Shown: positions 23,001 to 32,115 of the stretch, piece by piece | How the letters are laid out: the number at the start of each line of letters is the position of its first letter | Numbering within the stretch: position 1 is the first letter of the stretch | Source of the DNA: Polychytrium aggregatum | Taxonomy: Eukaryota; Chytridiomycota; Chytridiomycetes; Polychytriales | NCBI RefSeq assembly: GCF_025602895.1 | Contig: NW_026516215.1 | Location: forward strand, 928,532 to 992,531 | DNA: 64,000 nt | Direction: 5' to 3' | Translations under genes and position numbers: made by a program | The notes under the pieces: generated by a model | Databases searched by the model: none | Seen by the model: the letters and a program-made list of their open reading frames with translations, nothing else | What the model was told of the DNA's origin: nothing

Positions 23001-24242
23001 GCGGCAAGCCAAGGGAATGCTGTTGCCCAGTGCAGCCTCGGTATCCGCTACTTCAAAGGTGAAGGTGTCGCTCAGGACTACGCCAAGGCTGTTGAATGGT
23101 ACACCAGGGCCGCAAACCAAGGGAATGCTGCTGCCCAGTGCAGCCTCGGTATCCGCTACTACAAAGGTGAAGGTGTTGCTCAGGACTACGCCAAGGCTGT
23201 TGAGTGGTTCACCAAGGCCGCTATTCAGGGAGATGCCAATGCCCAGGATTGGCTCGGCGATTGTTACCGTGACGGCAAGGGTGTTACCCAGGACTACACC
23301 AAAGCTGCTGAATGCTACACCAAGGCCGCCAATCAGGGGAATGCAAATGCTCAGTTCAGCCTCGGCAACTGCTACTACAACGGCGAAGGTGTAATCCAGA
23401 ACTATGCCAAGGCTGTCGAGTGGTGGACCAAGGCGGTAAGTCAAGGGAATGCAGCTGCCCAGTGCAGCCTTGGCAGCTGCTTCTACGACGGTCAAGGTGT
23501 CGCCCAGAACTACACCAAGGCTGTTGAATGCTACACCAAGGCCGCAAGCCAAGGGAATGCAAATGCTCAGTTCAGCCTCGGCAACTGCTACTACAACGGC
23601 GAAGGTGTAATCCAGAACTATGCCAAGGCTGTCGAGTGGTGGACCAAGGCGGCAAGCCAAGGGAATGCTGTTGCCCAGTGCAGCCTCGGTATCCGCTACG
23701 AGAACGGCGAAGGTGCCGCTCAGAACTACACCAAGGCTGTTGAGTGGTTCACCAAGGCTGCCCATCAGGGGGATTTAAATGCCCAAAATTGGGTCGGCAT
23801 CTGCTACGAGAACGGCCATGGTGTGACCCAGGACTACTCCAAGGCTGTTGAGTGGTTCACCAAGGCTGCCAATCAGGGGGATGCTGATGCTCAGAACCAA
23901 CTCGGAGAGCGCTATTACTACGGCAAGGGTGTCACCCAGAACTACACCAAGGCTGTTGAGTGGTTCACCAAGGCCGCAAGCCAAGGGAATGCAAATGCTC
24001 AATTCAGCCTCGGTATCCGCTACTTCAAAGGTGAAGGTGTGACCCAGAACTATTCCAAGGCTGTTGAGTGGTTCACCAAGGCCGCTATTCAGGGAGATGC
24101 CAATGCCCAGGATTGGCTCGGCGATTGTTACCGTGACGGCAAGGGTGCCTCCAAGAACACCGAAGCCGCCAGATCCTGGTACCAAAAAGCAGCTGCACAA
24201 GGCAACACTAACGCTCAAACCAGTCTCAACAATCTCGGATAG
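20016..24242 (+). CDS. Tyrosine-kinase-like protein kinase with helical N-domain and Sel1-repeat array
   Basis: 1,408 residues in one exon. The ATG at 20016 (MPILEITIIASEITALAHH) was chosen over an in-frame upstream extension because the latter lacks domain character and overlaps the TATA-like element. Residues 1-140 are helical and resemble the four-helix N-domain of MLKL-like fungal kinases; a coiled-coil stretch follows (about 150-235). The kinase domain (about 245-515) has GRGGFGEV (252), VAVKQL, catalytic HGDLKSLN (362), DFG (about 384) and GTLDYMAPEML, so it looks active. HGDLKSLN in place of HRDLKxxN is common in such fungal kinases. After a Ser-rich linker (about 515-650), Sel1-like repeats run to the end, 15 of them nearly identical. 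AATAAA is at 24287-24292. Likely role: stress or receptor-proximal signalling on a scaffold; this is inference. Confidence 0.88.
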   Translation: MPILEITIIASEITALAHHSDRSLQGLVQVVLALFTDVQQADESQKSWGVLARRSRDILIALSQSRTDAPGFSSQADRLTAFFNAIQEYYTNEVQALHKVERVFRANKIRRRIEQFCRELSVLWQGVKLALNINSNDMLNEADLRQAVQHDEAQNQALIAQITTLLQQNNTAVLDQVDIRLNQQEWKIRQATDAIQNLLQEGDVTQRVVEKAVAPLLHMLQNQSSVSRSMKHELWRIPAGSITNRSLEPIARGGFGEVFTATYYGSDVAVKQLLTSYHETEIAQFRREIEVWYKLSHSNVLPLRGACDTTERPFMVSPFMKNGTLKRYISDPQNPRSLDDRLRLMYEVASGMAYLHGNAIVHGDLKSLNVLLDGEYRAVISDFGMARTKHTSASSTARPDQSVGGTLDYMAPEMLDDENPSGSSKKTDVFAFGIMLYEVLKNGGYIWTSKDGQPLTQRAIERLVCNGRRPARFDGIPDQYWSLIEQCWHQDPTERPAFKDIMSILAAFKGVTPPQTPIGSPRTFSNLSQQMQGLSVDRSGSRSSYSPFRSNDVGVNLQNSGGYARSPNLDHLSGTQRVVDHLQYSGSSSPDSRSSGYAGYATRVSAPPRQPEPSTLAQRLGTNFGVPRAVIMGIQRGDAESHITAARHISNGKPANDPAWKAAAELYQTAADKGNVEAAFELAWLHFTGIGVAKSDTEAFAYWQAVYQQASDAIMKPIATFMMAWCYYLGRGTRQDEVKGNKLLCESKTTEFGFAAITIPDYLASSLSEAAQRFFQLNLLGFDHDWLCKHMIARCYIGGFGTSKNEVGAVKILLELSANGHSASQCVLGSCYQMGYCLPKDGTKAFEWYRKAADQGYAIGQINLGFCYYKGEAVAQDYTKAVECYTKAANQRNAWAQFSLGDCFYNGQGVAQDYAKAVEWWTKAASQGNADAQINLGGCYYNGQGVTQDYSKAVGWFTKAANQGHAVAQFSLGVRYYNGQGVAQDYAKAVEWWTKAASQGNAVAQCSLGIRYFKGEGVAQDYAKAVEWYTRAANQGNAAAQCSLGIRYYKGEGVAQDYAKAVEWFTKAAIQGDANAQDWLGDCYRDGKGVTQDYTKAAECYTKAANQGNANAQFSLGNCYYNGEGVIQNYAKAVEWWTKAVSQGNAAAQCSLGSCFYDGQGVAQNYTKAVECYTKAASQGNANAQFSLGNCYYNGEGVIQNYAKAVEWWTKAASQGNAVAQCSLGIRYENGEGAAQNYTKAVEWFTKAAHQGDLNAQNWVGICYENGHGVTQDYSKAVEWFTKAANQGDADAQNQLGERYYYGKGVTQNYTKAVEWFTKAASQGNANAQFSLGIRYFKGEGVTQNYSKAVEWFTKAAIQGDANAQDWLGDCYRDGKGASKNTEAARSWYQKAAAQGNTNAQTSLNNLG
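22593..24190 (+). repeat. Tandem 108-bp repeats encoding 36-residue Sel1 units
   Basis: About 15 units with the pattern LGxCYYNGxGVxQDYxKAVEWxTKAAxQGNAxAQ. Several are almost identical at DNA level (for example the NCYYNGEGVIQNY unit appears twice, and the DWLGDCYRDGKG unit twice). This indicates recent unequal crossover or gene conversion inside the kinase-Sel1 gene. Confidence 0.9.
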
Positions 24243-24639
24243 TCACCTGCCATCCCATGTAGCACTCGCTCCTCTTGGGACTTGCCAATAAAAGTATTCT
24301 CCACCATCTATTCTCCCCTGTTGCCCTTGGTATGAAGGGAGCGTCCGTATGTGTTGGGATCAGCATTCACGTTGCCGAGCAATTTACGCATCCAGCTCTC
24401 TGAGAGCCCCTTGACAGTGGATTCCAGTTGCATTCGCACACCCCAAGGCCATCCCCTGTTGCATCGCACTCATGAAGAGATTTTGTGGGTCGCTGTGTAA
24501 ATGACACACATGGCACCTTGATTCACTCACACTCAAACAACAGACAGCAGTTTTGGACTGTGCCAAGTGACGCTTCACTCGCGAGCAACGATTCCAATGC
24601 ATTTGAGAAAGCCAATGGATTCCAAGAATCCTGGTGCAC

Positions 24640-24828
24640 CTATATTAAATTCGGGAACTCCCATCCTTACCTGCCACCTCAGCGAACCGGGACTAGCAAC
24701 AAAAGTAACACAGGCAGTCGTATTGCATAACCAGAATAGTCTCCAATGGGTGTTTACCAGGCTACACCATGTTCCTACCAAGAATCTCCTCGATGCTCAC
24801 GCTTCAACAGTATGGTGTGGGCCGTTGA
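24640..24828 (+). repeat. Left arm of long imperfect inverted repeat around the Fanzor relic
   Basis: Read as its reverse complement, this arm matches the right arm at 25730-25915. It includes the Fanzor 3' coding end (ATTCTTGG...ACATGGTGTAGCCT, then AAACACCC) and the following 3' flank down to CCTTACC(T/C)GCC and ATT(A/G)AATTC. It is therefore a second, inverted copy of the element's 3' end, not a simple short TIR. Confidence 0.7.
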
Positions 24829-25784
24829 TGTCTCGATCTGTCTTCAGCTCACATTTACCACATTGACGCTCTCAAGCTGGCCCATCCCGGTCTATCCAAG
24901 TCTGACAAGGACCAGTGGAAAGCCTTGGTCGACGCCATCCCGGTCCCGCGTCATGGCAAGTGCCCCTCCTTCTGCCACATGGCCCTGACCCAGCTTCGAT
25001 ATAGGTATTGTAACCTCGACACCCGAGTGTTCCCTGCCACACACTGATCAGTACCGAGAAGTACGCTTACGAGTTCCTCGACGGAATCATCAACGAGTTT
25101 GTCGAGAGCCTGGCCTCCAATCTCGCCAAGTGCGCGGCCATGAAGGCCCGTGGTGAGAAGGCCAAGCACTTCCGCTTCCGTTATCTGAGCAAGAAGCGAT
25201 CCACCTCCGAGTCCTGCTACATGAGGAAGCGACTCTGGGGCCCTGTCCAGTCCACCTTCAGCTTCTGGAACCGAGTCAACATCCGCGAGTTCCTCGGCAT
25301 CACTCCTCCTGGCGCACAAGACACTCCCGTGCAGCTTCTGCGTCCCCCTATTCCACAGCCTGTGGATGCCGATGGCGACCGCATGCTGTCCAGAAGCATG
25401 AAATGTGTCAAGAAACCACCCAAGCACAGCCGGATGGAAAGGAGATTCCTTCCCGCCTCCGTGCCGACGGGACCATTGAGGATCGCCGACTGCAGCTCCC
25501 CTTCCTCTGCGAGACTCGCATCATGCGGACCAAGACCGGCACGTTTTACATTGTGGTCTCGGAGCCACTTGTCCGTCCGGGCGAAAGCCAAGCCCAGGAC
25601 ACGGGACGAGTACACGAGCAAGACATGCACTCGGTGCGGGCACATCAAGCGGGACTTGGGAGCAGCCAAGGTGTATCATTGCAGGGAGTGTGGGTTGATG
25701 ATAGATCGCGACATCAATGGGGCTCGTAACATTCTGTTGAAGAATGCGAGCTCGGAGGACATTCTTGGCGAGGGCATGGTGTAG
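24829..25784 (+). pseudogene. Fanzor (eukaryotic TnpB-like) relic
   Basis: The C-terminal part reads DEYTSKTCTRCGHIKRDLG, then YHCRECG and DRDINGARNILLKN. This is the TnpB/Fanzor zinc finger (CxxC...CxxC) followed by the third RuvC aspartate block. Upstream, KAKHFRFRYLSKKRSTSES is the typical N-terminal TnpB segment. The coding frame shifts at least twice (near 25400 and 25560), and the RuvC-I and RuvC-II blocks expected between FYIVVSEPLV and the zinc finger are absent, so it cannot encode an active nuclease. Active relatives are omega-RNA-guided DNA nucleases first characterised in a chytrid. It ends at TAG 25782-25784. Confidence 0.8.
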
Positions 25785-25915
25785 CCTCGCAAACACCCCT
25801 TTGAAGCCTATTTCCACTTTGTGCATTACGGTAAGCTGTCTTACTTTGTCGCTTTCCCAGTTCGCTGGGGAGGCGGGTAAGGATGTTGTTATCATGAATT
25901 CAATATTGGCATATT
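25730..25915 (-). repeat. Right arm of long imperfect inverted repeat
   Basis: Covers the last codons of the Fanzor relic and about 130 bp of its 3' flank, and pairs with 24640-24828. Shared blocks in order: CTGTTGAAG, GAGGA(C/G)ATTCTTGG, CATGGTGTAGCCT, AAACACCC, CAGTTCGCTG-like, GGTAAGGATG. Similarity is interrupted by small indels. Confidence 0.7.
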
Positions 25916-26029
25916 TGGTACGAAGCGCAAGACCAACACACGCGAGCGACTTGCACGAAGCAGGACATGATTTGGCGGTGTCGGGCCTGGTACTCCATCG
26001 TCCTCGACAGGGATCATCAGTGTGCTCTC

Positions 26030-26950
26030 ACTTCTCTCGTAATGGCAGGCAAGTGATTGAATTCCCCATTGGGCTTGTACTGCTGGAGCAGCCTGAGTGT
26101 CGTCTTGAGCACCACCATGGGGCAGTCGCCGTGATCGGTCGTGAGAGCTGGGATCGCTTTCCTGACCAACGCAAAGTGTGGGTTCATGCCACTCGGGTGG
26201 GCAGGTTGCTTCGAAAAGTCAGCCAGGAAACGAACCGACCATGCTGCCAAGGGCCTTCTTGATGAGACACAGCAGATCCTCCTTGCCACTGAGCATTTTG
26301 TCTCCCAGCCAGAACAAAGCGAATGTCAGGGTGCATGAGGCAAAGATCAAGCACAGGGCCAGGAAATCCAGCAGGTACTCGAGGACATTCCCTTCGCACC
26401 CCACATTCCCGGACAAGAAGTGCATCACTTTCACCGTGGATGAACGATCGGCGTAGTCGTCCAAATATTCTGGCGAGAATGCAAAGGGAAGAGTGGAGGC
26501 AAATCTATCACCAGCACGAGCGGGACGGGTCTGCATGGTCATCAAGTCGAGCACGATGCCATCGTTGAATACCACCGAATCATGGCACTGTTGATCTTCT
26601 GCCGGAACCAGGCACTCTTGTGGGAAGGTGAGATCATTTGTCTCCACTCATCTGCATGTGTCTTGACGAATCTGCGATACATCGTTGGAGCCAGCATCAT
26701 CCCCGCACTGCACACCTCGGCAACATGGGGGAGCAACTCCAGGCGATCGCGATAGACTGCCAAGACAGAATGACCAATGCTCTGGAAGGGACCGCTGGGA
26801 TAGTCAAAGATGTCCATGAAGGCCTTGAAATGCGGGGCGATACGCCAGATTCCATTGCAGTTGCAGACCAGGCACGCTTCTCATCGAGCCCAAAGAGGAG
26901 GGGACTTGATCATTGTCCAGCACAACCATGAAGACACTCTCTCGCATCTC
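26030..26950 (-). pseudogene. Decayed D5-type primase-helicase, copy 2
   Basis: Minus-strand fragments in shifting frames follow the order of the split D5-type gene at 43-62 kb: GIWRIAPHFKAF (the WYHFNGVVWEW block), LLPHVAEVCSAGMMLAP-MYRRFV, DSVVFNDGIVLDLMTMQTRPAR (matching DGTLDLTTMTFRPSR), FLSGNVGCEGNVLEYLLDFLALCL, then FWLGDKMLSGKEDLLCLIKKALGS at the Walker A position. The P-loop is damaged (no GxxxxGKS), and there are several frame changes. It is non-functional and truncated toward the C terminus. Confidence 0.7.
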
Positions 26951-27367
26951 GCAATGAAAGCCTCCTTCATTTGGGCGGCCTGGGTCGGGGAAGCACCAAG
27001 GGGACACCATCGCTATCGGCGCGGGCCCATAGCGCAATGAGGCGTTCGAGCTCGGAGGACATACTGAGGATGTGGGATGGGTTGGATCTCTGAGCACTGG
27101 TGGAGAGAGAGAATGAGATCTGGCCAGGGCATTCGAGGATGCTGCCGCGCCATGATCGATCAGCCCGAACGACCACGAAAGTCGCAGTTTCGAATGCTCA
27201 ATCGGGGTGAACAGCCCGAAACAGCCCGAAACACTCCATATGGACAGCCGAGAACAGCCGGGGAACAAGCTTCTACAGCCGAGCTCACCAACCACACCAA
27301 TACCATGGAGAGAGGATGGATGGCCCAATACTGGCGACAACACATGGAGAGCGGTATGGGCTGGATG

Positions 27368-27455
27368 CGTGATCGAAGTGGAATCGAACCTGCGACCACG
27401 CCATATCAATCCGGCTCCATTGACACTGGCTGGATCCCATTCGAGCCAGCACAAG
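27368..27455 (-). tRNA. Possible degenerate tRNA or tRNA-derived sequence
   Basis: On the minus strand GGTTCGATTCC (27390-27380) is a perfect Pol III B box. An A-box-like stretch (CAGCCAGTGTCAATGG) lies about 45 bp upstream, and GATTGATAT could be an anticodon loop. The acceptor and T stems do not pair well by eye, so this is a pseudo-tRNA, a SINE head or chance. Confidence 0.2.
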
Positions 27456-27680
27456 AAACAAGGTTTGCCCAGCCCGATTTGGCATCCGCTGCGCTCGTGT
27501 GTCGCGCGTCTGACACCTGTATCGCCACCGTGACCCGGGTGGCGAGGCTTGTACAGCGCTTCGCCTCCAATTGCCAGGGTCTGGTTTGCTTTTCCATAAA
27601 TCCTCTCGCCGTCTCCCGCTCATCGCCATCGTCATCGCCCACCCGCTTCTCACCTATCCCTGCTGCCTCTCGTATTCAAC

Positions 27681-29252
27681 ATGACCAGCATGAACGAGCC
27701 TGCTTCAACCACAGCATCATCTCCCACTCACCAATCTCAAGCTGAAGCCAGAGCAACCTCGTCGATGCCCAATATCAACCAGCTCTCACTGGAACACAAC
27801 CCAGATATCTTCACCATCATTTGTTGCAACGACAGCTTCCAGCTTGCCCTCGATCACAGCACCATCTCAACCCTCCTTCGAGTGTGCAAACGAGTTCGCC
27901 CTCTCCTGAGCTCCAAGGTGCCTCGCTTCCACAGCTGGTGGCGGAATGTGGGGCTGTGGCGTCCAAATGGATCGCTGCGGTTCGCACTCACACCGAGCGA
28001 GCAGATTGCCCTCTCGCTGCATTGCGAATACGAAGGCATAGCCGACCGATCCTGGCTTGATAATCAAGCCGATCTGGGCAATGCTACTGCATTGTTCTTC
28101 TTGGCGTGGATCCACCAAATCGATCTCGACAGCCAGCAGTCTGTGAACAAGCACAAGCAGGAGGCCATCTGCCAGCAAATCTTCCTCTATCTGGAGAATG
28201 CAGCCAAAGGTGGCCATTCAAGGGCCCAGTACGACCTAGCTGGGTTTTATCTCAACGGAATTGAAGTCGACAAAGATCACACCAAGGCCGCGGAGCTATA
28301 CCGTGGTCCTGCAGATCGTGGAATTCCTCAGGCTCAGGTCGCTCTTGGCCGATGCTACGAGATCGGCAAAGGTGTCGAACAAAGCTACGACACGGCCATC
28401 GAATGGTATTCCAAGGCTGCCGATCAGGGCAGCGAAGACGGTCGACTCCACATCGTGTCGCTTCGTAGATGGCTCTCGTTCATCGCCCATGGTGTCGGAC
28501 AGAGCGATGTCGATGCCTTCAACCACTGGCAGGAAGTCAGCACCCAATCCGACGATCCAGTCATCAAGTCGATCGCCACCCACATGGTCGGATGGATGCA
28601 CTACCTCGGCCGGGGCACCGTTCAAGACAAGCAGAATGGTGTCAAGATCATCCGAGAGAACAAGTCGGATGTGTTCAAGCTCGGAGAGGACGAGTGTCTG
28701 GCATATTGGAGTTCAACCTCATCCGACTCACCCGTAGCCTGCAAATTCTTCAATCTCTGCCAGATGGGATCGGACCGTGACTGGCTGTGCAGACATCTCA
28801 TGGCTATTTGTGTGTTTCTTGGATTCGGAACCAATCGGGACCCGGAGAAAGCAGCGGTCATCTTTGGGCAACTCGCCAACGACGGCCACAGCGACAGCCA
28901 GTTTTGGATCGGAGTGTGCTACTTGAGTGGCTTTGGAGTTTCGGAGGACTATGAGAAGGCATTCAAGTGGTTCGGCAAGTCTGCCGACCAAGATAACTCG
29001 TATGGGCAGTGGTGTGTTGGATATTGCTACTACTTGGGAGAAGGAGTGCCCCAGGACGGCATCAAGGCGATCGAGTGGTTCCGCAAGTCGGCCGAACAGG
29101 GCAATCGATACGGACAATATTTTCTCAGCGTCCTCTACCAGGATGGTGAAGGTGTCCCTCAGGACATTGACACCGCCATTTTCTGGCTCTACAAGGCTGT
29201 CGAACAAGGATACGAAAGTGCCATCATCAAACTCTTGCAACTCGACGAGTAG
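27681..29252 (+). CDS. Sel1-repeat protein, paralog 3
   Basis: 523 residues in one exon, beginning MTSMNEPASTTASSP like paralog 2. A disordered leader is followed by the shared block NPDIFTIICCNDSFQLALDH to LLSSKVPRFHSWW and then Sel1-like repeats to the end (last unit GEGVPQDIDTAIFWLYKAVE). It aligns with paralogs 1 and 2 over its whole length, including the unusual central segment around HMVGWMHYLGRGT, so the three are recent tandem or dispersed duplicates. The gene is intact, and its 3' flank carries repeat copy 3. Probable cytoplasmic scaffold. Confidence 0.85.
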   Translation: MTSMNEPASTTASSPTHQSQAEARATSSMPNINQLSLEHNPDIFTIICCNDSFQLALDHSTISTLLRVCKRVRPLLSSKVPRFHSWWRNVGLWRPNGSLRFALTPSEQIALSLHCEYEGIADRSWLDNQADLGNATALFFLAWIHQIDLDSQQSVNKHKQEAICQQIFLYLENAAKGGHSRAQYDLAGFYLNGIEVDKDHTKAAELYRGPADRGIPQAQVALGRCYEIGKGVEQSYDTAIEWYSKAADQGSEDGRLHIVSLRRWLSFIAHGVGQSDVDAFNHWQEVSTQSDDPVIKSIATHMVGWMHYLGRGTVQDKQNGVKIIRENKSDVFKLGEDECLAYWSSTSSDSPVACKFFNLCQMGSDRDWLCRHLMAICVFLGFGTNRDPEKAAVIFGQLANDGHSDSQFWIGVCYLSGFGVSEDYEKAFKWFGKSADQDNSYGQWCVGYCYYLGEGVPQDGIKAIEWFRKSAEQGNRYGQYFLSVLYQDGEGVPQDIDTAIFWLYKAVEQGYESAIIKLLQLDE

Positions 29253-29419
29253 CTCTGATTCCCGAGTTCCTTCGGGCACCACCTCCAATCATCCTTGTCG
29301 CAACACTGATCATACTATCCAAGCAACCAAGATGTCCTTGCCGGGCTCCATGATGCCAAACAGAGGTCTTGCAATGTAGCGCCGATGAAACAACAATGGC
29401 ATAGTTGCGTTGTGATGGA

Positions 29420-29640
29420 CATTCAAACATTCCAGTATTCGTGACAGCGCTGCCCCATAAAAATGGCTGAAGTTGATCCACCGAGATAATCATCGCATGA
29501 CTTGACAGTGACAACGACTAGATGCACCTCGATTCAAGGCCCAGAGGGTCGGACAAGTCATTCAGGGGCGGACTCACACTGCAGGGAACCTGGTGGAATT
29601 GATATCTGGTTGCTTGAATTCAATAAAATATGCCGAGAAC
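29420..29640 (-). repeat. Sel1-gene 3'-flank repeat, copy 3 (diverged)
   Basis: On the minus strand it reads CTAGTCGTTGTCACTGTCAAGTCAT, then GGTGGATCAACTTCAGCC and TATGGGGCAGCGCTGT. It matches copies 2 and 4 block by block but is more diverged. It lies 3' of Sel1 paralog 3 in the same relative orientation as copies 1 and 2. Confidence 0.65.
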
Positions 29641-29714
29641 CCAATTGCATTTTGACTGAGTCGTCGATACGTTGGATGAGAAACTTTATAATGGCCTCAG
29701 TATTTTCCTTCTAA

Positions 29715-31540
29715 TATGATTATTTGTTTACAATATTTGTATTGATTCAGGACAACCGACCATCCCTATCACAAAATCCCGGCAGTGGAAGAATAAACAG
29801 CTCACACACCCCTGCTGCGGCTCTCGCCGACTCTCCAGCCTACACGGCGGACCATGCGGGTGAACACTTCCTCCAAGAGGTCCCACAGGGACTCGCTGTC
29901 GTGGCCTTGTGGCCCTCAGCGCCCCAGTTACTCTGTCACTGCTAGGTGTGGGGAGAGGGCTGCCTCTCCTGCTGGTCGTGTGAAGTGCTATGTCCACCAC
30001 TGTGTGTATGTAATCCGCAGTTGAGGTGCAGTGCTCTATGTGAAGTCGTGTGAGCTGTGCGGAACAGCAAGTTCAGGCAGAATGTTTGTGTCCGGTGGAG
30101 CCGCTTCTGTTCGTTCTTTGGGATGGCGTCGAGGGCGAGTCCATATTCCATCATCGGCCAGGAACGTGCGGTATGCAATCGTCAGTGTCTTGGCCGTGAG
30201 GTTCCCAAGGGTCAGGCCCATCTTGGCCATGTTGGATGCTGCTTCTCTTGTTCTGGTCACCATTCGGTCCTGGCAGATTGTCGATGAAGGCGCTGAACAT
30301 GAGTGAGCTCAGCACCGATCCCTGGATCAGTCCTTTCTGGAGCCATACTGGCTTGGATCTTCGGCCCTTGCTGACCATTTGGATGGATACCCGGTCAAAC
30401 ATGGCTTTGAGGAAGCCGAGGGCGATGCCATTCATTCTTCGCTGCTTGAGCTTGGTCCACAGTCGCTCGCGCCATACGGTGTCATATGCGGCTTTGATGT
30501 CGAGGAAGATCAGAGAGTACTCCTCGCCGTTCATCTTGTGGTGCTTGATCAGGGTGTCCAGGGCGACGATCTGGTCAAGGGTTCCTCGTCTGGCTCGAAA
30601 TCCGCCTTGGGCGACGTCCATGTCTCCTGCCTGTTCTGCCAGGAAGGGGAGCATGATCCTTTCCACGATCTTCCTGCAGGTCTGAGTGAGACCGATAGGG
30701 CGATAGGGCGATACATGGCCGGGTCCAGGGTCGATCCCTTCTGCTTGTACACTGGGTGGATCAGCACGCTGTTCCATTCGCTTGGCACCACACTGGCCTT
30801 GAGCGCCGCCATGATGATCAGGCGGAGCCACTCGGCTATCACTGGTGCGACTGGTATGAGCATTTCGCTCTTGATCTTGTCGGACCCCGCTGCCTTGCAA
30901 CGTGGAGCTTTCTCGATGGTCTCTTGGATGTGCTCCAGCGATACTTCTGGGAGCCGCTTGTCGGGCGGCAGGAGGGTCGCCTCCGTGCTCAGGGGTGGCG
31001 GGGTTATACTTCTGTCGTACTCTGTCCCGCTGTCCTGCGAGGCAGAGGATACCTTGCCAAAGTGCACCACGAGTTTCTCGAGAGTCGGATCCGAGTTGTC
31101 AAAGAGATGTGATCCCTCTCTCTCCTTCCTCGTGCGCATCGCTCCGATGGTCTTGGTCATCTCGGAGCATCTCTGGGTGTCCATCGTGGCCATGGACTCC
31201 TTCCATGACCGTATGCCGTTCTTGCGCTTGAGCTGGGTGATGGCCTTTCTCGTGGACCGGAGCTGTCGGCGAAGGTCGTCCAGCTCTTCCGTGTCGTACT
31301 CGGGGGTCTGGGCGAGCATTCTGCTCAGGCATCGCCGTTCTCGTTCCAGGCGTCGGATTTCGGGCCCCTGTGTGCCCTCGATCCGACCAGGGCTGATGCT
31401 GGATGATCCCTTGGTAGGTTTCTGTTGTTCTGCGCTTTGGCGACCATTGCTGGCAGTGGGACAGTGGGCGGGATGTGGTTTGTTCTCTGGTGTGTGTTCT
31501 CTTGCTGGGGATCCCGCGAATATCGAGATCAAGTAAGGGC
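29715..31540 (-). pseudogene. LINE-1: decayed, internally deleted non-LTR retrotransposon
   Basis: Minus-strand RT similarity to LINE-3. The 5' part (about 31540-30620) has the pre-RT and early RT blocks: SDKIKSEMLIPVAPV, WNSVLIHPVYKQKGS, LDPAMYRPIAL. After a frame change, FRARRGTLDQIVALD, YSLIFLDIKAAYDTVWRERL and WLQKGLIQGSVLSSLMFSAF continue. The palm FADD block is missing: the sequence jumps from IDNLPG to a thumb-like GNLTAKTLTIAYRTFL-MEYGLALD. The endonuclease domain is absent (5' truncated at about 31540, against a D5-type remnant). It is inactive. Confidence 0.8.
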
Positions 31541-32115
31541 ATGCCACTTCTCATATCGCGGAGCTTGTCGCCATCGAACGACAAACAAACCCTTGAGCAT
31601 GGCCTCGATGATATTGAGCAGCATTGACTTGCCGTTCTGGGTGTCAACCACAAGGAACATGATCATTTCCCTGTTGCGTTCGGCGGTCAGTGCCGCATGG
31701 TTGTATCGGGCCTCGAGCGTCGTCGTGAACATGTCCTCTGCCGTGGCCATGCGCCGTGTGCCATCCAGGAGATTGATGAGAGTGCCATCACTGAACACGA
31801 CGCTGTCCGTCGATGTGTCCAGGGTGCCCACAAAGGCCTTGTATCCTTGGCGACGACGGTCTTGAACGACGAGTGGTGGTTGGCGAGTCCGCTACCGTCC
31901 TTGGTGATCACGTCACAGTGGATCTTGTCGATCTGGGCAGCAGTGATTGCTGTGTGGGATCGCATCGATTTGGGCCTGGTAGTAGTGCTTGGCGGTATTG
32001 AGTGCCTTGGTGAATGCCAGGTTTTCGTCCCGAAGGAGACGGTCAAGGATGTTCGAGAGTGGTAGCTCCTTCAACATCGGGAACTCGAACTGGTAGCCCA
32101 TGGTGGCATCGGCTT
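31541..32115 (-). pseudogene. Decayed D5-type primase-helicase, copy 3
   Basis: Minus-strand pieces in order: FEFPMLKELPLSNILDRLLRD, QIDKIHCDVITKDGSGLANH, then SVVFSDGTLINLLDGTRRMA (matching DGTLDLTTMTFRP of the split gene) and FLVVDTQNGKSMLLNIIEAML (Walker A region, NGKS retained). Frames shift between the pieces, and the C-terminal helicase half is missing where LINE-1 begins. Sequence out to about 32600 may be its N-terminal part but is not recognisable. Confidence 0.65.

Noticed and set aside
22314-23765. Long antisense open frame (483 codons) opposite the Sel1 repeats of the kinase gene
   Set aside because: It is a by-product of the 108-bp repeat composition; the sense frame carries all family motifs and the antisense protein is a low-complexity Leu/Gly/Val repeat.
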